Assembly (NCBI RefSeq): GCF_000518205.1
Contig: NZ_JADD01000005.1
Location: forward strand, 46,292 to 110,291
DNA: 64,000 nucleotides
Source: Hutsoniella sourekii ATCC 700629
GTDB taxonomy: Bacteria; Bacillota; Bacilli; Lactobacillales; Aerococcaceae
Direction: 5' to 3'
The notes beneath the pieces are model-generated. The model was not told the DNA's origin, did no database searches, and worked only from the letters and a program-made list of their open reading frames with translations. How positions within the stretch are numbered: the first letter of the stretch is position 1; each line of letters begins with the position of its first letter. This document shows, piece after piece, positions 47,381 to 56,156 of the stretch. The position numbers were made by a program, and so were the translations under genes.

Positions 47381-48733
47381 TTAGATAAAATACTGGTAGT
47401 ATAACTCCTTCAAGGAATCATTCAAACTTGTAGCTGGGATCGCAAAGAACATTGAAATTTCTGAGGCCCCTTGGTTGATCATTTGCAAACTGACATCAGC
47501 ATCCCTAAAGGCTTTGGTGGCTCGATTAGCTAATCCGATATAATCCCGCATTCCTTCTCCTACAATCGCCACAATAGCTAAGTCTTCTTGGACATGAATC
47601 CACTCAGGATCGAGTTGAGCCTGAATATCTTCTAGGATGAGGTCCAGCTTGTTGTTACCTTCCAATTGATCAGATCTTAGAATAACAGAAATATCGTCAA
47701 TACCAGTCGGCATATGTTCAATATTAACCTGATGGTCTTCAAAAATTTGTAATAGTCTGCGAGCGTAACCAATCTCGCGGTTCAATAAATAACGTTTTAA
47801 CGTGACGGACATGAAGCCATCATCACCGGCAATCCCAATAACAGGTAGGGTGTCAATATCATCACGGTCATTGACGATCATTGTGCCGCCAGATTGGGGG
47901 TCGTTGGTATTTTTAATCATGACGGGAATTTTTACCTGATATAAGGGTTCCAACGCTTCGTCGTGAAAGACACTAAAACCTGAATAAGATAACTCTCGCA
48001 TTTCACGGTAAGTTAACTGCTTAATAGGATTAGGACGCTTGACGATGCCAGGATGAGCGGAGTAAATATAACTAACATCGGTGTAATTCTCATATAGGTC
48101 TGCATTAATTCCGCGAGCGATGATGGCGCCAGTAATATCAGATCCTCCTCGAGAAAAAGTGACGATTTGATCGTCATTGGTGACGCCAAAAAATCCTGGG
48201 ATAATAATCGTTTCTTCCATATTTCTAATATTAGCGATCTTTAGGTAAGATTCTTCTAATAATCGCGCATTGCCTGGTTGATCACTCACGATGATTCCAG
48301 CATCCTTAGGGGATAGGTACTTAGAAGGAATGCCAATCTTGGTGAAATATTGGCTAATTAATTGGGCATTAAAGTCCTCACCCCTTGACTTCAAAGCGTC
48401 AGACAAATGGTCAGGGTCTGACACATGTTCCAAATAATAGTCTAATGAAGCTTCAAATTGTTCCAGTAAGGAATGATCTAACTCTAAGTCATCAATGATT
48501 GATTGATAGCGTTTAAGAATTGCCTGCTTATTGTCACTGGTGTCGATTCCTGCAATATGGTCAGTATATAAGGCAATCAATAGGTCAGTAACCTTGGTAT
48601 CTTCTTCATAACGTTTACCAGGCGCAGAAACAACTACCGCTTTAATGTCAGGATTATCCTTAATGATAGTTGCTACAGCTTGAATTTGTTTGGCATCGCA
48701 TAAGGAAGAACCGCCGAATTTTGCTACTTTCAT
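47381..48733 (-). CDS. lysC: Aspartate kinase
   Basis: Phosphorylates aspartate for Lys/Thr/Met synthesis. 450 residues, of the monofunctional LysC/ThrA-type group. MKVAKFGGSS at the start, FSRGGSDITGA and two C-terminal ACT domains (about 300-450). No lysine riboswitch is seen in the 124 bases upstream, and the gene is divergent from hom-thrB. No asd or dap genes nearby. Confidence -1.
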   Translation of the reverse strand: MKVAKFGGSSLCDAKQIQAVATIIKDNPDIKAVVVSAPGKRYEEDTKVTDLLIALYTDHIAGIDTSDNKQAILKRYQSIIDDLELDHSLLEQFEASLDYYLEHVSDPDHLSDALKSRGEDFNAQLISQYFTKIGIPSKYLSPKDAGIIVSDQPGNARLLEESYLKIANIRNMEETIIIPGFFGVTNDDQIVTFSRGGSDITGAIIARGINADLYENYTDVSYIYSAHPGIVKRPNPIKQLTYREMRELSYSGFSVFHDEALEPLYQVKIPVMIKNTNDPQSGGTMIVNDRDDIDTLPVIGIAGDDGFMSVTLKRYLLNREIGYARRLLQIFEDHQVNIEHMPTGIDDISVILRSDQLEGNNKLDLILEDIQAQLDPEWIHVQEDLAIVAIVGEGMRDYIGLANRATKAFRDADVSLQMINQGASEISMFFAIPATSLNDSLKELYYQYFI

Positions 48734-48857
48734 TTAATCACCTCTAATTAGTCTCTACTTTTTATTTAACAACTATGATACAATAAATTCTGACAAAATA
48801 GTAGTCATTATGGCAAAATGATGAAATATTCATGAAAAACATTAGGAGGACTGAAGG

Positions 48858-50057
48858 ATGAAAGTAGCAATCTTAGGAATGGGAACGGTAGGAAGTGGTG
48901 TGGCTAAATTATTAATGGACAATCAAGAAAAAATTGCCCGTCATGCCGGAGAACCCATTGAACTCAGCTATATCTTTAGCCGTTCTATTCATAATCGTCA
49001 CAATATAGACTTAACAGGGATTAAGATCAGCCAAGATATCGATGAGATTTTAGCAAGCGATGTCGGTATTATTATTGAAACCATGGGTGGTGTGGATCTA
49101 ACTTATGAAATCCACAAAAAAGCACTTCAAGCGGGCAAACATGTGGTGAGTGCTAATAAAGATATGTTAGCGCTCCACGTTGATGAGTTAAGTGAATTAG
49201 CTAATGCAAAGGAGCGCCAACTAAATTACGAAGCTTCTTGTGCAGGAGGCATTCCGATTGTTGATGGTATTCAATATGGCCTAAATGCTAATAATATACT
49301 CGGTATTATGGGAATTCTAAACGGAACGACTAATTACATCCTGTCAAAGATGTCTCAGGAAGGTTGGACTTATCAAGAGGCCTTGGATAAGGCGACTGAA
49401 TTAGGCTACGCTGAGGCAGATCCGACCAATGATGTAGAAGGCCTGGATGCCCGCCGCAAAATCTGTCTATTATCACGGTTGGCCTATGAGCAAAAAATTG
49501 ATGTCGAAGCTATTAGTGTTCGTGGTATCAGCCAGGTTGACTTAAAGGATATTCAAGCGGGGCAAGCTAATGGTTACACCCTTAAGTTGGTTGGACAAAG
49601 TCACTTGCTTGAAGATGGTCGCCTCTCCATTAGTGTGGAGCCTGTCTTCTTACCAGCTAATCATCAAATGGCTTACGTGGGAGAGGCTTATAATGCAGTT
49701 TATGTCATCGGAGATGCTGTAGGTGAAACTATGTTTTATGGTCCCGGAGCAGGGTCACTTGAAACTGCTTCAGCCATTATGGCAGATGTTATCTCAGCTA
49801 CTCGTTATGGCTATATCGGCAATACAACCCCTGATACAGAGGCACGAGTTCACTCTGGACGCTTGGTAGCAGATTATTATCTTCGTTTTAATGAATCTGC
49901 TGATAATGTGTCACAAGTATTTGATCGATTAGGCGTTTCTTATACTTACCTTGATCAAGATCAATCCATTGTAGTAGCTAAGCAGTTAGAGCCTAGTGAT
50001 TTTAAAGTGCTCAATCAAGAGTTAGATCTATTAGCAGATTATCGAATGATGAATTAG
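48858..50057 (+). CDS. hom: Homoserine dehydrogenase
   Basis: NAD(P)-dependent, aspartate-semialdehyde to homoserine. 399 residues. GMGTVGSGVAKLL is the dinucleotide loop; the region KDMLALHVDELSEL/NYEASCAGGIPI and GILNGTTNYIL is the catalytic domain, with an ACT-like tail (about 330-399). AGGAGG precedes the ATG; nine bases before thrB. Confidence -1.
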   Translation: MKVAILGMGTVGSGVAKLLMDNQEKIARHAGEPIELSYIFSRSIHNRHNIDLTGIKISQDIDEILASDVGIIIETMGGVDLTYEIHKKALQAGKHVVSANKDMLALHVDELSELANAKERQLNYEASCAGGIPIVDGIQYGLNANNILGIMGILNGTTNYILSKMSQEGWTYQEALDKATELGYAEADPTNDVEGLDARRKICLLSRLAYEQKIDVEAISVRGISQVDLKDIQAGQANGYTLKLVGQSHLLEDGRLSISVEPVFLPANHQMAYVGEAYNAVYVIGDAVGETMFYGPGAGSLETASAIMADVISATRYGYIGNTTPDTEARVHSGRLVADYYLRFNESADNVSQVFDRLGVSYTYLDQDQSIVVAKQLEPSDFKVLNQELDLLADYRMMN

Positions 50058-50066
50058 GAGGAAATT

Positions 50067-50957
50067 ATGGTCAAACAAGCCGTCCAATTTAAAATACCTG
50101 CAACAAGTGCTAATTTAGGTTTGGGATTTGATTCCATGGGGATTGCTTTGGATAAATTTTTAACAGTAGAAGTTGAAGCACACACGGATTGGCTAGTTGA
50201 ATTCCTTGATGATGAGTTAACTTGCCTGCCTAATGATGAATCTAATCTGGTGATAAAGACGGCTCGTCAGGTAGCCAAACGCTTTGGCCATGACTTGGAT
50301 CCAGTGAAGGTCACAATGTCTAGTCAAATTCCTTTAACACATGGCCAAGGTTCTTCTTCTAGTGCGATTGTAGCTGGTATAGAAATTGCCAATTATTTTG
50401 CTGATTTGAATTTGGATCCAGCCACTAAGATTATGATTGGTAGTGAGTTGGAAGGACATCCAGATAATATTGGGCCATGTGTGACCGGATCTGTGTTTGT
50501 GGGAGCTTATGTAGAGGGTGAACTCTATTATCATGTTGTTGAGGTTGATGATCTGGGTTTGGTTTTATCTGTTCCTCCTTATGAGATTGCCACAGAAGAA
50601 GCTAGAAAGGCGATTCCTCAGACTTATGCTAAGCAAGTGGCAATTAATCAAAATGCGCTTAATAATGTTCTAGTCCTTAAACTACTAGCCAAGGATTATG
50701 AGCAAGTCGGTCAATTGATGATGAAAGACCAGTTCCATGAACCTTACCGACAAAATTTGATCCAAGAGTTTCAAGCAGTTAAAGAGACTGCCCTGACAGC
50801 GGGTGCTTATGCTACAGTTATTAGCGGAGCGGGCCCTAGTATTCTCACTATAGCCAGCCAAGAGCAGGTAGCTCAGGTTTATCAGGCGCTTCAAACAGCC
50901 TTTCCTGGGCTCAACCATGAAAGGGTATCGATCTATGCGGGTGAAAGCAAAACTTAA
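50067..50957 (+). CDS. thrB: Homoserine kinase
   Basis: GHMP-family kinase. 296 residues. ATP loop LTHGQGSSSSAIVAG (GLGSSSA-like), IPATSANLGLGFDSMG at the N-terminus and a late ISGAGPSIL motif. Threonine synthase (thrC), which usually adjoins thrB, is not here; O-phosphohomoserine could also feed methionine or cystathionine synthesis. Co-transcribed with hom. Confidence -1.
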   Translation: MVKQAVQFKIPATSANLGLGFDSMGIALDKFLTVEVEAHTDWLVEFLDDELTCLPNDESNLVIKTARQVAKRFGHDLDPVKVTMSSQIPLTHGQGSSSSAIVAGIEIANYFADLNLDPATKIMIGSELEGHPDNIGPCVTGSVFVGAYVEGELYYHVVEVDDLGLVLSVPPYEIATEEARKAIPQTYAKQVAINQNALNNVLVLKLLAKDYEQVGQLMMKDQFHEPYRQNLIQEFQAVKETALTAGAYATVISGAGPSILTIASQEQVAQVYQALQTAFPGLNHERVSIYAGESKT

Positions 50958-51009
50958 GGGTTTTGCTTTTTCTATTGGTCTCAGTGATGCATGTAAAGGA
51001 GGAATTTGA

Positions 51010-52101
51010 ATGAAATGGTTAAAAGACTTATTCAAGGTTCGGCCAACAGACCAACCCTTAGCTAAATTTATTGGAGCAGGATTAGCAACTGCTTTGCCCT
51101 TGTTAATTGGTTATTTTATAGATAATCCAGTGCTTGGGTCTATGGGAGCGATTGGTGGCTTTGTTTATTTGTCTATTGAGAATAGAGAACTATCTTATTT
51201 GGCTAAAAAGCTGACGGTAGTGGCTGTGATTCAAGTCCTTGTGGTGGGCTTAGGTCTTTTAGTGGCTCACCATGCTTGGTTTATTCCTCTCTTAATTAGT
51301 TTGGTAGCCTTTTTAGCCCTGCTCACCGCTAGAGTCTTAGAAGTTCCTAATCCGGGTGCCTTCTTTATCATTATGACCTGTTCCATGGCTTGTGGTATGA
51401 AGGTGTCGTTTGATGAGATTCCCCTACGTTTATTCTATTTGGCGATTGGTGGTTGTATTTCAGTGATAATGGCCCTGCTGGTGACCAAATACATGCAAGA
51501 CCAATTGAAGATGCCCCCATTTATTGATTCTTTAACCGCTAGAGACCACATTCGTTTGAGTATTCAGAATGATCCAATTGTTTTTGTTAACACCATTCTT
51601 CATGCTTCGATTATCTTTCTCATTACCTACATTGCTATGGGAGTTGGCCTTTTTAATCCTTTTTGGGCGACAATTTCAGCCTTAGCTGTCCTTTCTCCTA
51701 GAGACGTCAAGCTCGTCTTGATTAGAAGTAGTCAACGCATCATTGGGTCCTTGGTAGGAGTAGTTGCCGGTTCGATCTTTTTGAGTATTGATGTTCCTGA
51801 TATTGTAACGATTTTAACGATTGGTATATTGACTTTCTTTGTTGAGTATTTTATGGTCCGCAATTATGCCTTAGCCAATTTCTTCACCAATCCTACCGCT
51901 ATTTTATTAGCTCATATGGGCGGAACAACGACAGCCTATACCTTATTATCAACGCGGATTTTGGCCATTATCTTAGGATCTAGCTTAGCTTTTGTGAGTC
52001 TATTCCTGATGACAGCCGCCTTTGATTATTACCGCAATCATATACCGGATACGACAGCTTTGGAAAATCATGAGATTAATCATGAAAATGATGATCTCTA
52101 A
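51010..52101 (+). CDS. FUSC-like membrane protein
   Basis: 363 residues. About ten membrane spans in two groups (about 20-160 and 195-335), with a cytosolic linker (MQDQLKMPPFIDSLTARDH) between them. The second group, NPFWATISALAVLSPRDVKLVLIRSSQRIIGSLVG, matches the FUSC/aromatic acid exporter (PF13515) signature. Possibly an exporter of amphipathic acids. RBS GGAGG. May be co-transcribed with hom-thrB, 52 bases downstream. Confidence -1.
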   Translation: MKWLKDLFKVRPTDQPLAKFIGAGLATALPLLIGYFIDNPVLGSMGAIGGFVYLSIENRELSYLAKKLTVVAVIQVLVVGLGLLVAHHAWFIPLLISLVAFLALLTARVLEVPNPGAFFIIMTCSMACGMKVSFDEIPLRLFYLAIGGCISVIMALLVTKYMQDQLKMPPFIDSLTARDHIRLSIQNDPIVFVNTILHASIIFLITYIAMGVGLFNPFWATISALAVLSPRDVKLVLIRSSQRIIGSLVGVVAGSIFLSIDVPDIVTILTIGILTFFVEYFMVRNYALANFFTNPTAILLAHMGGTTTAYTLLSTRILAIILGSSLAFVSLFLMTAAFDYYRNHIPDTTALENHEINHENDDL

Positions 52102-52146
52102 ACAAAAAATCCGCCAATTCTCTTAGACAGAGAATAGACGGAAATT

Positions 52147-52180
52147 GATAGCAGGCTAGCTTAGCTAGTCTGTTTTTTAT
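52147..52180. terminator. Terminator between the FUSC-like gene and the P-type ATPase
   Basis: CAGGCTAGC TTA GCTAGTCTG followed by TTTTTTA. A weaker hairpin lies at 52111-52141 (CCG...CGG arms around ATTCTC/GAGAAT). Confidence -1.
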
Positions 52181-54873
52181 TTGTGGATTACTTTTTGGTA
52201 TTTATCAGCTACGCCTGTTGCACGGAAGATAAACTTGATGATTTCAACGAGTACAACTAGAGAAAAGGCAGCAACAATACAGATTAATAATTGTTGTCCG
52301 TTAGGAACAGTGATATCAAAGAACTGGTTGATTCCAGGAATGAAAACCACTCCAAACAACATAATACCAGAAACAATAAAGGCTAGGTTTAGCCACTTGT
52401 TATCAAGTGGATTGCCTCTAAATAGAGAACCAAAGGTTGATTTCACGTTGTAAGCATGGAAGAGCTGAATGAGACCTAGGGTAATAAAGGCCATTGTTTC
52501 AGCTAAGTTAAGCTCCAAGCCTAATTGGAAACGAGCGAACCAGTATACGAATAGGGTAATACCACCTTCAAAAATACCTTGATACAAGATAGACGGTAGA
52601 ACACCAAAGGATAAGAAGGAATCCTTCTTGGTACGTGGTGCGTGATTCATCACATCAGGTTCTGATTTTTCCATACCTAGTGCAATGGCTGGGAAAACGT
52701 CTGTTACTAAGTTAATCCAAAGAATATGGACAGGTTCTAGAATTTGCCATCCAAATAAGGTCGCTAAAAAGAGTGTCATTACTTCCCCTAGGTTAGCAGA
52801 TAGCAGGAATTGAACAGCTTTTTGGATGTTGGCAAAGACTTTACGTCCTTCTTCAACAGCAACAACAATTGTTTGGAAGTTATCATCTGCAAGAACCATA
52901 TCCGAAGCACCTTTAGATACTTCTGTACCTGTAATACCCATACCGACCCCAATGTCAGCTTGTTTAAGTGATGGAGCATCGTTAACCCCGTCTCCTGTCA
53001 TCGATACAGTCTTGTCATTAGCTTGCCAAGCCCGGATGATACGAACCTTATGCTCAGGTGAAACGCGTGCATAGACCGAGTAGTTGCCAACAGTACGAGC
53101 GAGTTCTTCATCACTCGTCTGATCTAATTCAGCTCCAGTCATGACATGTTCTTCATTGTTAGCTTCATTAGGATTTAAGATGGTTAGTCGCTCAGCAATC
53201 GCTTGTGCTGTGACCGCATGGTCACCAGTAATCATAACAGTGCGAATGCCAGCTTGACGAGCCGTTTGGATAGCGTCTTTGGCTTCGGAACGTTCAGGGT
53301 CAATCATTCCCACAAGGCCAGCAAAAATTAGATCTTGTTCAACCGTATCAGTCGTAATTTCAGCCGGTAATTGGTCAACAATCTTATAAGCTCCTGCTAG
53401 GACCCGTAGGGCATCTTTAGCCATATTAGTATTAGCTTCTAAAATAGCTGTTTTTTCTTGAGCGCTTAGGCTTTGAATCTGTCCATTGTGATTAACTTGT
53501 GTACAACGTTCTACTAATTGGTCAGGTGCCCCTTTAACCGCGATAAAATAACGATTATCAGGTAATTGATGAACAGTTGACATTAATTTACGAGTTGAGT
53601 CAAACGGTACTTCATCAATTCGTGGATAATCAGTTAATTCGCCATCCAAGTTGAAGTTATGGTCTAGGGCATACTTAATCATTGCCGCTTCAGTCGGATC
53701 ACCAACCACTTCACCACTTGCATCCACAGAGGCATCATTTGCATAAGTAATCGAACGTAGAAGTGGGGAGTCTAAGGCAATCGCTTCGCTAGCCTCGTGA
53801 ACTTGACCGTCATAATAGACTTTCTCAATCGTCATTTGATTAAGGGTCAAGGTACCTGTTTTGTCTGAACAAATTACTTGGGTAGAACCTAATGTTTCCA
53901 CCGCAGGTAGAGTACGAACTAGGGCGTTACGATCAGCCATTGTTTGAGTTCCCAATGAGAGAATAATAGTAGAGATAGCAGGTAGGCCTTCCGGAATAGC
54001 CGCCACTGCAAGAGAAATTGAAATCAAGAGCATATCAATAGCTGAGAAATCACGGAAGAAGTAACCAACCAGGAAGGTTACAACAGCGATGAAAATAATA
54101 GCATAAGTTAAGGTACGACCTAATTCTTCTTGGTCACGTTGAAGAGGGGTCATTTGTGATTCAGTGTTAGCTAACATACTGGCGATGTGACCCACTTCGG
54201 TGTTCATCCCTGTACCAGTAACCACACCTAAACCTCGACCATAAGTAACGTTAGTAGAAGAAAAGGCCATATTGGAACGGTCACCAATACCAACTTCCTC
54301 ATCTGTAATTAGGCCAATCTCTTTTTCAGTTGGGACAGATTCACCTGTCAAGGCCGCTTCTTCAATTTGAAGGGAGTTAGTCTCTAATAATCTTAAGTCA
54401 GCAGGAACAACATCTCCGGCTTCCAGTAAGACAATATCACCAGGGACTAATTCAGTGGATTTGATGCGGGTGGTTGTTCCATCACGTCTGACACGTGCTT
54501 CAGGAGAAGACATATCCTTAAGAGCATCAATCGCTTCCTCTGCCTTAGCTTCTTGGAAGACCCCCATGATAGCATTCAAGATAACAACCAATAGAATAAT
54601 AATGGAATCGGAAATTCCCTCACCTTCGGCAATTCCCACAATAGCTGATACTAAGGCAGCTATTAGAAGAACTACAATCATGAAGTCTTTGAACTGGTCA
54701 ATAAACTTCTGCAATAAGCTTCTGTGTTCTTCTGTTTGGATTTGGTTTTCACCGTATTGATCCAAGCGAGCCTTGGCATCACTCGAGCTGAGACCTTGAG
54801 CTAGGTCTGTATTAAGTTCCACTAGGACTTCTTCTTCAGAAAGTCGGTAAGGAACGAACTCTTTTGATGACAT
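52177..54873 (-). CDS. P-type cation ATPase (Ca2+/Mn2+ type)
   Basis: 898 residues with the P2A layout. Phospho-Asp in ICSDKTGTLTLNQM, TGES in ALTGESVP, hinge MTGDGVNDAPSLKQADIGV. The cation sites are those of SERCA-type pumps: AAIPEGLPA in M4, NLGEVMTLF in M5 and NLVTDVFPAIALG in M6. The Mn2+-sensing yybP-ykoY riboswitch upstream suggests that Mn2+ export is a main job. One transcript. Ca2+ or Mn2+ cannot be decided from the sites. Confident about the class. Confidence -1.
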   Translation of the reverse strand: MSSKEFVPYRLSEEEVLVELNTDLAQGLSSSDAKARLDQYGENQIQTEEHRSLLQKFIDQFKDFMIVVLLIAALVSAIVGIAEGEGISDSIIILLVVILNAIMGVFQEAKAEEAIDALKDMSSPEARVRRDGTTTRIKSTELVPGDIVLLEAGDVVPADLRLLETNSLQIEEAALTGESVPTEKEIGLITDEEVGIGDRSNMAFSSTNVTYGRGLGVVTGTGMNTEVGHIASMLANTESQMTPLQRDQEELGRTLTYAIIFIAVVTFLVGYFFRDFSAIDMLLISISLAVAAIPEGLPAISTIILSLGTQTMADRNALVRTLPAVETLGSTQVICSDKTGTLTLNQMTIEKVYYDGQVHEASEAIALDSPLLRSITYANDASVDASGEVVGDPTEAAMIKYALDHNFNLDGELTDYPRIDEVPFDSTRKLMSTVHQLPDNRYFIAVKGAPDQLVERCTQVNHNGQIQSLSAQEKTAILEANTNMAKDALRVLAGAYKIVDQLPAEITTDTVEQDLIFAGLVGMIDPERSEAKDAIQTARQAGIRTVMITGDHAVTAQAIAERLTILNPNEANNEEHVMTGAELDQTSDEELARTVGNYSVYARVSPEHKVRIIRAWQANDKTVSMTGDGVNDAPSLKQADIGVGMGITGTEVSKGASDMVLADDNFQTIVVAVEEGRKVFANIQKAVQFLLSANLGEVMTLFLATLFGWQILEPVHILWINLVTDVFPAIALGMEKSEPDVMNHAPRTKKDSFLSFGVLPSILYQGIFEGGITLFVYWFARFQLGLELNLAETMAFITLGLIQLFHAYNVKSTFGSLFRGNPLDNKWLNLAFIVSGIMLFGVVFIPGINQFFDITVPNGQQLLICIVAAFSLVVLVEIIKFIFRATGVADKYQKVIHK

Positions 54874-54916
54874 ACAACAAATACCTCCTTATAATATTCG
54901 CCATAGGTCCTACTAT

Positions 54917-54961
54917 CAAAAAAAGACTTATGCCCAAGTCAAAGAAACTTGAGCATAAGTC
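54917..54961 (-). terminator. Riboswitch terminator before the P-type ATPase
   Basis: On the minus strand GACTTATGCTCAAGTT...GACTTGGGCATAAGTC (one wobble) is followed by TTTTTTTG. Confidence -1.
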
Positions 54962-55056
54962 TCACTATTTAAGCCAGTACCAGCATTCGGTTACATTCCC
55001 CGACTACTTATCGTTGTTGATACTGACGAGGCGAGTGCCTCTAGTTACTCCCTTAT
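54961..55056 (-). promoter_or_regulatory. yybP-ykoY (Mn2+) riboswitch
   Basis: On the minus strand TAAGGGAGTA opens the aptamer and GGGGAATGTAACCGAATGCTGG is its second conserved part, with the hairpin CTCGTC...GACGAG type between. This arrangement belongs to the yybP-ykoY class, which senses Mn2+ and often controls MntP or YoaB-type P-ATPases. A terminator follows directly, so Mn2+ would favour antitermination. The match was made by motif, without a covariance search. Confidence -1.
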
Positions 55057-55244
55057 GACATTGAATTAAGTATATCGAATCCTTTCTTGAATTGCAATTA
55101 AAATACGAGAAGAATGATTAATAGGTGAAAATTTTGAGTAGATCGGAAGGGATTGTGATTTTTTTTTGAAATTCAATTCCTTGGTAGCAATTAATTACTT
55201 GAACATGTTATACTACTATAGATATCAAATAGGAGGGATTATCA

Positions 55245-56018
55245 ATGACTCGCAAACGTCCATCACGCAGTGACTTACACCAATCTAGAAAACGTCACCG
55301 TCCAAGAAAGCGTAAATCTAGCGGACTCAGAACTTTTTTTGCTATTTTACTTATCTTTATCGGGGTAGGCCTTCTAGCCTTAGATCCACTAAAAAATAAA
55401 TTTATTGAACAAGGAACCCAACAAAATACAGTCGGAAATCTAACCCGTGAACAAATTGAATCTAATAAGCAAGCGGATGTTACCTATAATTTTGACGACA
55501 TTGAACAGTTAGATACTGTTGGCGTCTTAAGAGATCGAGTTCAGGGTAATGCAGATGCTTCTGACTTACCGGTTATCGGGGGGATTGCGATTCCAGATGT
55601 TGGAATGAATTTGCCAATCCATAAAGGAGTTTCTAATGCCGGAATGTACCTAGGAGCGGGTACCTTGGATCCTAATCAAAAGATGGGAGAATCTAATTAT
55701 CCATTAGCGAGTCACCACTCCATTGATAAAGACTTACTATTTGCTCCCCTGTTAAGAGTTGAAATGGGTAGCATGATTTACTTAACGGATCTAGATAAGG
55801 TCTATCAATATGAAATTGACTATATTGAGCGAGTGGCTCCAACAAGAGTAGACCTACTTGATCCAACGGATAAACCAGTTGTTACCTTGATTACGTGTGA
55901 TTATGGCCTTGTTGACCGTTTTGTGGTTCGTGGCACCTTGGTAGATGAACGTCCGATTCAAGAAGCTAGTCAGGAAGTACTAGACGCTTTTGAGATTCCA
56001 CAAACCACTGCTGGATAA
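55245..56018 (+). CDS. srtA: Class A sortase
   Basis: Membrane transpeptidase that links LPXTG proteins to the cell wall. 257 residues. Basic N-terminus, membrane span about 30-47, catalytic His157 in PLASHHSI, Cys218 in VTLITCDY, Arg225 in DRFVVRG. RBS AGGAGGG. The only visible candidate substrate in the window (34411) lacks an LPXTG motif. Confidence -1.
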   Translation: MTRKRPSRSDLHQSRKRHRPRKRKSSGLRTFFAILLIFIGVGLLALDPLKNKFIEQGTQQNTVGNLTREQIESNKQADVTYNFDDIEQLDTVGVLRDRVQGNADASDLPVIGGIAIPDVGMNLPIHKGVSNAGMYLGAGTLDPNQKMGESNYPLASHHSIDKDLLFAPLLRVEMGSMIYLTDLDKVYQYEIDYIERVAPTRVDLLDPTDKPVVTLITCDYGLVDRFVVRGTLVDERPIQEASQEVLDAFEIPQTTAG

Positions 56019-56025
56019 GCATCTG

Positions 56026-56050
56026 ACCTCGCCTTTTAGGTGAGGTTTTT
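56026..56050 (+). terminator. sortase terminator
   Basis: ACCTCGCC TTTTA GGTGAGGTTTTT (one mismatch tolerance in the loop). Confidence -1.
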
Positions 56051-56156
56051 ACTTTGTTTAATGCTGGCAATCATAGACATTAAGAGGCCTCTTTGATAGA
56101 ATAAGGAGGCTTTAGTGGCTTAGTTCCACATGAATCGATGAATCACAGGAGGACAT

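Noticed and set aside
48734..48857. Lysine riboswitch upstream of lysC
   Set aside because: Only 124 bases separate it from hom, too short and without the L-box motifs.
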